Assembly: GCF_900170025.1 (NCBI RefSeq)
Contig: NZ_FWEX01000006.1
Location: 2,819,236 to 2,883,235 of the forward strand
Direction of reading: 5' to 3'
Length of the DNA: 64,000 nucleotides
Origin: Nitrospira sp. ND1
GTDB taxonomy: Bacteria > Nitrospirota > Nitrospiria > Nitrospirales > Nitrospiraceae
Part shown: piece after piece, positions 25,340-32,747 of the stretch
How positions within the stretch are numbered: position 1 is the first letter of the stretch
How the letters are laid out: the number at the start of each line of letters is the position of its first letter
Made by a program: the position numbers and the translations under genes
Notes under the pieces: generated by a model
Seen by the model: the letters and a program-made list of their open reading frames with translations, nothing else
What the model was told of the DNA's origin: nothing
Databases searched by the model: none

Positions 25340-26311
25340 CTACCAGGCGTAGGCCTCGGGGGCTGCGCCGCCGGGGCCGGGAAAGATGGTGTCCAATGTC
25401 TTGAGGCTGTCCGGAGTCAGCGTCAACTCCAGCGCCGGAAGTGCGGTTGTCAGTTGCTCCATGGTGCGTGGGCCGATGATGGGGGCCGTCACAGCCGGTT
25501 GATGAAGAAGCCAGGCGAGGGCGACGGTGGCCGGCGTGGCATTCACGGTCTTGCAGAACTGCTCATAGGCTTCTAGCTTTGCGCGATGGGTCTCGATGTC
25601 TTTCCGGACGTCTTCGTCTGCACGCCGCCCGGTTGTGTGCGTGCTCAGCGCCCCTCCCAGCAGGCCTCGCGCCAGGGGGCTCCAGGGAATGATGCCGATC
25701 CCATAGGCCTGACAGGCCGGGATGACCTCCAGTTCGACGGTTCGCTCCAGGAGATTGAAGAGACTTTGTTCCGAGATGAGCCCGAGAAAGTGGCGCGACT
25801 TCGCCATCTCTTGCGCCTGCGCGATGTGCCAGCCGGCGAAATTGCTGCTGCCGACGTACAGCACCTTCCCTTCGCGGCAGAGTTGTTCCATCGCCTGCCA
25901 GATTTCCTCCCAGGGGCATTCACGATCGATGTGATGCATCTGGTAGAGGTCGAGATGGTCTGTCTGCAGACGCCGGAGACTCTCTTCGCACGCGCGTTTG
26001 ATATGCAAGGCAGACAGGCGCGACTGGTTGGGCCAGTCGCCCATGCGGCCATAGACCTTCGTGGCCAGCACAATTTTCTCTCGTCGCCCGCCGCCTTGGG
26101 AAAGCCAACGGCCGACAATCTGCTCCGTCACCCCTTCGCCGACTTTCCATCCATACACGTTGGCGCTGTCGAAAAAGTTGATGCCCCGTTCGAGTGCCTG
26201 GTCCATGATCGCAAAACTGTCGGTTTCGGAGGTCTGCGGTCCGAAGTTCATGGTGCCGAGACAGAGGCGGCTGACGCGTACTCCTGAACGGCCGAGATGA
26301 ACGTAGTGCAT
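25340..26311 (-). CDS. Aldo/keto reductase
   Basis: The protein has 323 residues forming a TIM-barrel oxidoreductase using NADPH. Visible motifs: CLGTMNFG near the start, GINFFDSANVYG with the catalytic Asp and Tyr, the lysine strand VLATKVYGRM, LDLYQMHHIDRECPWEE with the active His, and the C-terminal PAVTAPIIGPRTMEQL cofactor motif. Substrate cannot be predicted. It converges with vanZ and is divergent from amgK. Confidence 0.93.
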   Translation of the reverse strand: MHYVHLGRSGVRVSRLCLGTMNFGPQTSETDSFAIMDQALERGINFFDSANVYGWKVGEGVTEQIVGRWLSQGGGRREKIVLATKVYGRMGDWPNQSRLSALHIKRACEESLRRLQTDHLDLYQMHHIDRECPWEEIWQAMEQLCREGKVLYVGSSNFAGWHIAQAQEMAKSRHFLGLISEQSLFNLLERTVELEVIPACQAYGIGIIPWSPLARGLLGGALSTHTTGRRADEDVRKDIETHRAKLEAYEQFCKTVNATPATVALAWLLHQPAVTAPIIGPRTMEQLTTALPALELTLTPDSLKTLDTIFPGPGGAAPEAYAW

Positions 26312-26431
26312 AGGCGTCTCCTTCGTGTAGAGAGGATAGGATACCGGCCCGTGGTCGAGGCTGACAACCGCTCGGCGGACGAGGGTGCATGCAGGAGGTG
26401 ACTTTCTGCTGGCAGTTCAGCAAGGTTTGGC

Positions 26432-26437
26432 TATAAT
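26432..26437 (+). promoter_or_regulatory. Strong -10 box of amgK; near-leaderless transcript expected
   Basis: A perfect TATAAT ends ten bases before the ATG at 26447, so transcription would begin within about three bases of the start codon. The -35 region (CTGGCA with 17-base spacing) is weak. No ribosome binding site precedes the ATG, in agreement with a leaderless mRNA. Confidence 0.45.
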
Positions 26438-26446
26438 GCCGATCGT

Positions 26447-27553
26447 ATGACAACGACAAATCCTGCCGCTCCCGCGGCACCGCTTGCCCCGCCGGATCTT
26501 GCACGAATCGCCAAGACAGTTGCGACCAAGCTGCCGTTTCGCGGCGATGTGACGGGGTTGACCCCGCTCGCCGGTGACGCATCGAATCGCCGATACTTCC
26601 GGGTCGCCTTGAAGGGGAAGCCCTCGGCATTGATCCTCATGCAGTTGGCCGATCCGGAAGGATTCAAGAAATCGGAAGAAGCCGTCAGCGGCGCGTCCGT
26701 GCAAATTGCAGAACTGCCCTTTACCAACGTGCTCGCGCATCTGCAGCGGACCGGTGTCACCGTCCCGCAGTTGCACTATTACGATCGGGAGGCCGGCCTC
26801 CTGTACTTGGAGGATTTCGGGGATCTGACGTTGGCAGAAGCCTGCCGCGATGCGGATCGTGCCCGGTTGGTTTCGCTCTATCGTCAGGCGATCGATCAAT
26901 TGGTGCTGCTTCAAGTGAAGGGGACGCAACCGCCCGCCCCCGGCTGTATCGCTTTTCACCGGCGATTCGATGTGTCGTTGTTGATGTGGGAGTTCGACCA
27001 CTTTCTGGAATACGGGATTGCCGCGCGGTTGGGGCAGCCTATGAAACCGGCCGATGACGCGGCCGTGCGCGCGGCGTTTCAGCGTATCGCCGAATTGCTG
27101 GCCGGGCAGCCGCAGGTGTTCGTCCATCGCGATTACCATTCACGCAATCTCATGGTCGATGGAGCCCGCCTCGGTATCATCGATTTTCAGGATGCCCTCA
27201 TGGGCCCGGCGACCTACGATCTGGCCTCGTTGCTGAAAGATGCCTACATCGAGTTGGATGATGCGGTGGTGGATGGGCTGGTCGATCATTTCCTCGATGG
27301 CCTTGCCGCCCAGGGGCAGGGCTGGGCGGATCGGGCGGCGTTACGCCGCCTGTTCGACTTCACCAGTATTCAACGCAACCTCAAGGCCGCCGGCCGGTTT
27401 GTCTATATCGACCGGGTCAAACACAACCCGAAATTTCTCGCCGACATCCCTCGCGTTCTAGGCTACGTGAAACGGAATTTATCCAAATACCCCGAGCTGG
27501 CCACATTACGTCAGCACTTGGCGCCCTACGTAGCCGAGCTGCAAGAGGCGTGA
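26447..27553 (+). CDS. amgK: N-acetylmuramate/N-acetylglucosamine kinase AmgK-like
   Basis: The protein has 368 residues in the aminoglycoside phosphotransferase fold. Visible: LAGDASNRRYFRV (nucleotide loop), LLYLEDFGDLTL, the catalytic Brenner motif VHRDYHSRNLMV with Asp and Asn, and IIDFQDALMGPATYDLASL with the metal-binding Asp. The next gene, 73 bases on, is a MurU-like nucleotidyltransferase. Together AmgK and MurU convert MurNAc to UDP-MurNAc and bypass de novo synthesis. A simple phosphotransferase of other substrate is possible, but the pairing makes the recycling role likely. Confidence 0.85.
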   Translation: MTTTNPAAPAAPLAPPDLARIAKTVATKLPFRGDVTGLTPLAGDASNRRYFRVALKGKPSALILMQLADPEGFKKSEEAVSGASVQIAELPFTNVLAHLQRTGVTVPQLHYYDREAGLLYLEDFGDLTLAEACRDADRARLVSLYRQAIDQLVLLQVKGTQPPAPGCIAFHRRFDVSLLMWEFDHFLEYGIAARLGQPMKPADDAAVRAAFQRIAELLAGQPQVFVHRDYHSRNLMVDGARLGIIDFQDALMGPATYDLASLLKDAYIELDDAVVDGLVDHFLDGLAAQGQGWADRAALRRLFDFTSIQRNLKAAGRFVYIDRVKHNPKFLADIPRVLGYVKRNLSKYPELATLRQHLAPYVAELQEA

Positions 27554-27588
27554 AACGGGCTGTTGAAGAACGATCCCGTATTGCGGCG

Positions 27589-27617
27589 CTTCACGTTTCA
27601 CGAGTCACGCTTCACGG
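27589..27617. repeat. Heptamer repeat cluster (TTTCACG/TTCACGC)
   Basis: CTTCACGTTTCACGAGTCACGCTTCACGG contains four imperfect copies of the heptamer GTGAAAC/GTGAAGC on the complementary strand, between amgK and murU. The same heptamer recurs at 28383, 37271 and 45780. Confidence 0.55.
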
Positions 27618-27626
27618 TTACTCCAA

Positions 27627-28400
27627 ATGAAAGCCATGATCCTCGCCGCGGGCCTTGGAACCAGGTTGAGGCCCCTCACCGACGTGACGCCGAAGCCGCT
27701 CCTCCCGGTGGCCGGCACGCCGATGATCGTCTGGAATCTGCTCCTCTTGAAACGGCATGGTATTCGCGAGGTGGTGATCAACCTGCATCATCTGGGTGCG
27801 ATGATCCCGCAGGCGCTGGGCGACGGCTCAGCCTTCGGGATGCGACTCATCTATTCGAATGAGCCCGTGATTCTCGGTACCGGTGGCGGGATCAAGCAGG
27901 CGGCGCCACATTTTCACGGCGAGCCCGTGTTGATTCTGAACGGCGACACGCTGTTCGAACTGGATCTCGGCGCATTGATCGCGTTTCATGTGGCGCAACA
28001 GGCTGCGGCGACCCTGGTGCTGCGGCAGGACCCCGAAGCCGCACGGTGGGGGCTGGTCGAGGTGACGGACCGCGGTGAGGTGGTTCGGATCACCGGGCGC
28101 GGTCGTACGGAGACGATACCGACGACCGGCCGCATGTTTGCCGGCATCCATATTCTGCATCCGCGTTTGTTGCGTGATGTGCCGGTGGGGAAGGAATCTT
28201 CGATCATCGATGCCTATGTGCGTGGCATTCAGGAAGGGGAACGAATCCTCGGGTACGATTTCAGTGGCTACTGGAGCGATGTCGGCACGCCTGAACGGTA
28301 TGCGCAAGCAGAACGGGATGCGGCAGCCGGGTTGCTGACTCTCGCCTCCAGAACGTCGGATGGTTTGCCTGGCGGAATGTCCGTGAAGCGTGAAGCGTGA
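27627..28400 (+). CDS. murU: N-acetylmuramate-1-phosphate uridylyltransferase MurU-like
   Basis: The protein has 257 residues. It carries the sugar-nucleotidyltransferase signature AGLGTRLRPLTDVTPKPLLPVAG near the N-terminus, then EPVILGTGGGIKQA, ILNGDTLFELDL with the metal-binding Asp, and SGYWSDVGTPERYAQAE near the end. Lengths and order with amgK match the AmgK-MurU pathway. The last residues (SVKREA) are encoded by a GTGAAGC heptamer repeat that also supplies the stop codon, so the natural C-terminus may have been remodelled by the repeat. Confidence 0.87.
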   Translation: MKAMILAAGLGTRLRPLTDVTPKPLLPVAGTPMIVWNLLLLKRHGIREVVINLHHLGAMIPQALGDGSAFGMRLIYSNEPVILGTGGGIKQAAPHFHGEPVLILNGDTLFELDLGALIAFHVAQQAAATLVLRQDPEAARWGLVEVTDRGEVVRITGRGRTETIPTTGRMFAGIHILHPRLLRDVPVGKESSIIDAYVRGIQEGERILGYDFSGYWSDVGTPERYAQAERDAAAGLLTLASRTSDGLPGGMSVKREA

Positions 28401-28410
28401 AGCGTGAAGC
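28383..28410. repeat. Four perfect tandem GTGAAGC heptamers
   Basis: GTGAAGC occurs four times head to tail without a mismatch, overlapping the last three codons and stop of murU. It belongs to the heptamer family found at three other sites here. Confidence 0.8.
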
Positions 28411-28501
28411 GTATCTCGTTGGGGATGGGAGCCTGTGGCTCGCGACAGGAGCGGAGCTGTTCAGTAGGATCCATGTCGCGTCGCTGTACGTTTTCGGTGA
28501 A

Positions 28502-28626
28502 GCAGGATGGTCAAAACGGCCGTTCAGCAAGGCCGCAGCGAGCGAAGGGCCAAGGCGTACCCTTGCGGTACGTTGAGGTTCTGAATGAGGCGAGAACGAA
28601 GCTGACGGTCGTTTTCACCATCCTGC
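28502..28626. repeat. Palindromic intergenic repeat, copy 2 (125 bp)
   Basis: Terminal GCAGGATGGTcAAAACG and the complement of CGTTTTCACCATCCTGC match at 16 of 17 positions. The interior contains the core TTCAGCAAGGCCGCAGCGAG and a CGTACCCTTGCGGTACG stem. It lies between the convergent murU and NtrC-family genes. Exact length equals copy 1. Confidence 0.8.
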
Positions 28627-28630
28627 CTGG

Positions 28631-30007
28631 TTACTCGTCGGGAGTGGACTTTCGCTGCTTAATCAGTCGCGCAAGATAGGTTCGCTGCAGGTCTAGAAAC
28701 TCCGCCGCTTTCGTCTGGTTCCCCGCCGCTTTTTCCAATGCCCGCTCAATGATATAGGCACTGTGGGCTTCCATGGACTCATGGTACGTGAGGTTCAGGT
28801 AGGGAAGCCCGTGTTCCGAGCTACCTTTCCCTGCTGCGTCGTCGGGAGACAGGGCCAGAAATTCAGGTTCGATGACGTCGCTGGGACTGAGCACCACGGC
28901 GCGTGAGAGGACGTTATCGAGTTCGCGGATGTTGCCGGGCCAGGGATAATGGGTCAACGCGGCGCGCGCCGCAGGGCTCAGCGAGACTCCGGGACGCTTT
29001 GCCTCGTAGGCATGGCGCTTGAGGAAGAACTCGGCCAGCCGCACGATATCTTCGCTCCGTTCCCGTAACGGCGGGAGCGTAAAGCTGACGACGTTGAGCC
29101 GGAAAAAGAGATCTTCCCGGAACTGCCCCGCCTTGACGGCCTGCTTGAGATCCTTGTTGGTCGCGGCGACGAAGCGAATGTTGACGGAGACCGAGCGGGT
29201 GCCGCCGACTCGTTGAAATTCCTTGTCTTGCAGCACGCGCAGGAGCTTAGCCTGCAGCGGCAACGGCATGTCCCCGATTTCGTCGAGAAACACCGTTCCC
29301 CCCTCCGCCATTTCGAGCTTGCCCTTTTGAAGCCGATCTGCGCCGGTGAAGGCGCCGCGCTCGTGGCCGAACAGTTCGTTTTCGAGCAGCGTTTCCGTGA
29401 GCGCCACACAATTGATGACGACCATGGGCATGCTCTGGCGCGGACTCCATTGGTGGATGGAGCGCGCGAAGAGTTCCTTGCCGGTGCCGCTTTCCCCGAG
29501 GAGGAGAATGCTGGCGTCCGAGTTGGCGGCGCGACGCGCGGATTCGATGATGGTCTTGATCTTCGGGCTGTCGCCGACGATGGTGGCATACCGGTTCTGC
29601 ACGTCCGATTGAAGGGCGGCCACCTGCCGCTTCAGGGAGTCCCGCTCCAGCGCTTTTTGAATCACGATCAGGAGATGGTCTTTTTCGAGCGGCTTCGTCA
29701 GGAAGTCGTAGGCCCCGTGGCGCATGGCTTCCACGGCGTCAGGGATCGTGCCGGCGGCGGTCATGACAATGACGGGGATGTCCTCGGATTGCTTGTTTTG
29801 GGCCATGCGCTTGAGCACGTCCATGCCCTTGAGACGGGGCAGGTAGAGGTCCAGCAGCACCAGGTTCGGGGATTCCTGCTCGATGAGCTCGATGCCGCGC
29901 AGGCCGTCGGAGGCCGTCAGCGTTTTATAGCCGCCCGCGTCGAGACGATCCTGCAACATCGTGACGATGTCCTGGTCGTCGTCGACTATGAGAACCTTGG
30001 CCTTCAT
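28631..30007 (-). CDS. Sigma-54-dependent response regulator (NtrC family)
   Basis: The protein has 458 residues. The receiver domain has the phospho-acceptor Asp53 in LVLLDLYLPRLKG and the conserved Thr and Lys (VMTAAG, LTKPLEK). The AAA+ domain has Walker A GESGTGKE at 171-178, GAFTGA at 218-223 that contacts sigma-54, Walker B TVFLDEIGDM and the arginine-rich LRERSEDI. The C-terminal Fis-type helix-turn-helix reads KAAGNQTKAAEFLDLQRTYLARLIK. A histidine kinase partner is not adjacent. It shows that sigma-54 promoters are in use, as also suggested upstream of the FN3 gene. Confidence 0.95.
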   Translation of the reverse strand: MKAKVLIVDDDQDIVTMLQDRLDAGGYKTLTASDGLRGIELIEQESPNLVLLDLYLPRLKGMDVLKRMAQNKQSEDIPVIVMTAAGTIPDAVEAMRHGAYDFLTKPLEKDHLLIVIQKALERDSLKRQVAALQSDVQNRYATIVGDSPKIKTIIESARRAANSDASILLLGESGTGKELFARSIHQWSPRQSMPMVVINCVALTETLLENELFGHERGAFTGADRLQKGKLEMAEGGTVFLDEIGDMPLPLQAKLLRVLQDKEFQRVGGTRSVSVNIRFVAATNKDLKQAVKAGQFREDLFFRLNVVSFTLPPLRERSEDIVRLAEFFLKRHAYEAKRPGVSLSPAARAALTHYPWPGNIRELDNVLSRAVVLSPSDVIEPEFLALSPDDAAGKGSSEHGLPYLNLTYHESMEAHSAYIIERALEKAAGNQTKAAEFLDLQRTYLARLIKQRKSTPDE

Positions 30008-30053
30008 CGGTATCGCGACCCGTCAGAGACGATCAGCTGTGCGCTGTTCGCCG

Positions 30054-31376
30054 TCATCCTTCCATCACATTCATGACCAAACCGGTGAGCGGCTTGGGGA
30101 AGAAGTAGGTCGACTTGTGCGGCATCCGCTCGCCTGCGGAGGCGACGGCCTTCACTTCGGCGACTTTGGTCGGGTTCAGCAGCAATGCAGCGGTGCCGGT
30201 CCCCTGGCGCACCCAATTCAGAGCTTCGTGATCGTCTTTCGAATACAGCATCGCTTCCTGTTCCTGCTGGGTGGGGCAGAGCGTAGCGACGACATGCTGC
30301 TGCAGCAGGGACACATCGAGCCGGTCGCGCGGTGAGGCGGAGGCCGTCGGGCGATGTGCTTCTCGCAAGGTCAACAGGTAGTACTGCGGATCGTTTTTCA
30401 GTGCCAGCCCGAACATCGGGACGGACTGTCCGCGGCTGCGCAGGGTTTCGATAAATTGTCCCCGTACCTGCGCCTCATTGCCGGCCTGAAAAGGCAGCGT
30501 CGTCACTTCGAATACAGGATCAAGCATGCGCAGCAAATCTTTCGGGGCCGGGACGCCCGTCGTGAGCACACGGTGCGTCGGCAGCACGGTCAGGCCCTTG
30601 TCCTCAAGGCTGGCGAATAGCATCAGGACATTGTCGTAGGGCTGAGGCCCCGAGGGTGCGCCCGCCTGCTGGCGTCGCGCTCGGCGATAGTTGAGCGCCG
30701 TTTCATAGCGATGATGGCCGTCGGCGATGAAGAGCTGTTTGGTGTGCATGATTTCGACGACCTTGGCGAGCACAGCGGGATCGGTCACGCTCCACAGCCG
30801 CTGGCGGAAGCCGACATCGTCCTGAAAGTCGATGCGTGGTTTGTCGGAGGCGATGGACCGCTCGATCAACGTGAGCACGTCGTTCTGCGGATCAGAATAA
30901 AGCGAAATGATCGCACTGAAGTTTGCGCGGCAGGCTTCGAGCAGATTGAACCGGTCGGTTTTGGCTGCGGCGCGTGTATTCTCGTGCGGGTAGATCTTGC
31001 CGGACCCGAACTCTTCCAGCTCCACGGTTGAGAGAAAACCTTTGAAGACTTTGGTGGGGGTGCCCGGCGCCGAATAGGGCGGCTGGTATTCGATGGTGTG
31101 GTAGTAGATGGCCGGCTTGTCGTCCCGACGCAAGGCGCCGGACTTGAGCCACTCCTTGAGGGCACCCGCGGCGCGGAGGTACTTGTTGTCGCCGGTGGTA
31201 TCGCCCGGCTGTTCATAGCCGAGTTCCAGGCGAATGACGTTGTTCGGATGGCGATCGTGCAAGGTCTTCTGCAACGTCGCGTCGATAATATCGTATGGGG
31301 GTGCCACCACCTGGCGGACGTCGCCGACGGTCGCAGGATTATAGAGTGTACCGTGAAAGGGAATGACGTGTGCCAT
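30054..31376 (-). CDS. DUF1015 family protein (SerK-related)
   Basis: The protein has 440 residues. Family signatures: FHGTLYNPATVGDVRQVVAPPYDII at the N-terminus, NVIRLELGYEQPGD, PAIYYHTIEYQ, KIYPHENTRAAAKTDRFNLLEACRANFS, then FIADGHHRYETALNYRR and VLPTHRVL. Some archaeal members act as ADP-dependent free serine kinases (SerK), but whether this bacterial protein does so is not decided by sequence. It lies between the regulator and the polyprenyl synthase on the same strand. Confidence 0.85.
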   Translation of the reverse strand: MAHVIPFHGTLYNPATVGDVRQVVAPPYDIIDATLQKTLHDRHPNNVIRLELGYEQPGDTTGDNKYLRAAGALKEWLKSGALRRDDKPAIYYHTIEYQPPYSAPGTPTKVFKGFLSTVELEEFGSGKIYPHENTRAAAKTDRFNLLEACRANFSAIISLYSDPQNDVLTLIERSIASDKPRIDFQDDVGFRQRLWSVTDPAVLAKVVEIMHTKQLFIADGHHRYETALNYRRARRQQAGAPSGPQPYDNVLMLFASLEDKGLTVLPTHRVLTTGVPAPKDLLRMLDPVFEVTTLPFQAGNEAQVRGQFIETLRSRGQSVPMFGLALKNDPQYYLLTLREAHRPTASASPRDRLDVSLLQQHVVATLCPTQQEQEAMLYSKDDHEALNWVRQGTGTAALLLNPTKVAEVKAVASAGERMPHKSTYFFPKPLTGLVMNVMEG

Positions 31377-31505
31377 GCGGGTTCCTATCCTTTTCTCTCG
31401 TGGGTGCGGTGTGGTCCTGTTCGCCCGGCGGTGAGCCGGGTGTGTCGCTGAACGAGTACGCGCTGTCAGCAGAGCGTGGGCGTTGTGAAGCCGGGCGGCG
31501 GCAAC

Positions 31506-32510
31506 TCAGCGGTCGCGAGTCACCATGTAATCGGCGGCGATGGCCAGGGCGCGCTTGGCGGTGTTGTCGTGGAACAGGTCGAGATCGCGTTTGGCGGCGG
31601 CGACGAACGCGCGTGCCCGCTCCATGGCGTAGGCGATGGACCCATACTCCTGCATCAAGCCGACGATGCGGCGGAGTTCCTCGTCCGTCAGGGTGCGAGT
31701 CTCCATGCGATCCTTGATCAGCTGCCGATCCGGCTCCGAGCAGTGCTGCAGGAGGTGCAGCAGCGGCAGGGTCGCTTTCCCTTGCCGCAGGTCCTGCCCG
31801 AGTGTTTTGCCCAGGTGTTCACCGTTGGCGGTATAGTCCAGCGTATCGTCCGCCAGTTGGAATGCAATGCCCAGCCGCTGCCCGAACCGGAACAGCGCTT
31901 CTTGTAACTCTTCCGTGGCGCCACCGACGATCGCGCCGATTTTGCAAGACGCCGCAATCAATCCGGCGGTCTTATGTTCGATGATGCGGAGATATTCCGA
32001 CTCCGGCATCAGCGGATTGCCGTTGTAATACAGTTGCAGCACTTCGCCTTCGGCCATCTTGCGGCATGCTTCCGAGAGTGCCTCGTTGATCCCTTGATTG
32101 CGGAAGTCGACGATCTGACAGATCGCGCGCGAATAGAGATAGTCGCCCACGAGAATACTGATTTGGTTGCCCCAGACTTTGCTCGCGGTCCGGCGCCCCC
32201 GGCGCAGGTCGGCGTCATCGACGACGTCGTCGTGCAGCAGGGTGGCGGTATGGATGAATTCAACCAGGCTACCGAGTGCTTGATGGTCCTGGCCGGCATA
32301 TCCGCAGAGATGGGCGCTGAGGAGCACGAAGAGGGGACGGACGCGTTTGCCGCCGCTGTTCAGGATGTGGGCGGCTACGGTGTTGACGAGAGCGACGCTG
32401 GAGTCGAGATTTTTCCGGATCTGTTCCTCGACCCCCTCGAGTTCTTCGCGATACACATCCCACACATCGGCCATGCTGTGGAGCGTGAGGGTGGTCGGTC
32501 CGTTCGACAT
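31506..32510 (-). CDS. Polyprenyl (octaprenyl-type) diphosphate synthase
   Basis: The protein has 334 residues. Both aspartate-rich motifs are present: first LHDDVVDDADLRRG, second QLADDTLDYTANGEHLGKTLGQDLRQGKATLP. Also GGKRVRPLFVLLSAHL near residue 55. It elongates allylic diphosphates with isopentenyl diphosphate, most likely for the quinone side chain (menaquinone or ubiquinone type). The product chain length cannot be read securely. Confidence 0.93.
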   Translation of the reverse strand: MSNGPTTLTLHSMADVWDVYREELEGVEEQIRKNLDSSVALVNTVAAHILNSGGKRVRPLFVLLSAHLCGYAGQDHQALGSLVEFIHTATLLHDDVVDDADLRRGRRTASKVWGNQISILVGDYLYSRAICQIVDFRNQGINEALSEACRKMAEGEVLQLYYNGNPLMPESEYLRIIEHKTAGLIAASCKIGAIVGGATEELQEALFRFGQRLGIAFQLADDTLDYTANGEHLGKTLGQDLRQGKATLPLLHLLQHCSEPDRQLIKDRMETRTLTDEELRRIVGLMQEYGSIAYAMERARAFVAAAKRDLDLFHDNTAKRALAIAADYMVTRDR

Positions 32511-32591
32511 GGAGCGGATAGTAGGGCAGGAAAGTCCACTAAGTCAAGCTCCTGCCGATGCGTTTCTCGCGTCGATCGCGTGGTCGTTCTC

Positions 32592-32621
32592 TTGACAGTT
32601 TCCAGCCCCATCCAGTAAGGT
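32592..32621 (+). promoter_or_regulatory. Possible promoter of gltB
   Basis: A perfect -35 TTGACA at 32592-32597 is followed after 18 bases by TAAGGT, a weak -10. It lies 126 bases before the gltB ATG. The -35 match is good but the -10 is poor. Confidence 0.3.
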
Positions 32622-32747
32622 GACTCCTCGCTGAATTCCCCGAATGAATGATAGCAGTCACCGGTGGTCGTTCGACAGCTTCAACGTCCCCGTGAGGGGA
32701 GTCTGTTCCCCAGGTAATTGCCTTCCAGCTTGACGAGAACACGTGTC

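Noticed and set aside
28383-28410. Tandem heptamers as a CRISPR remnant
   Set aside because: Units are seven bases with no spacers and no cas genes are present in the window.
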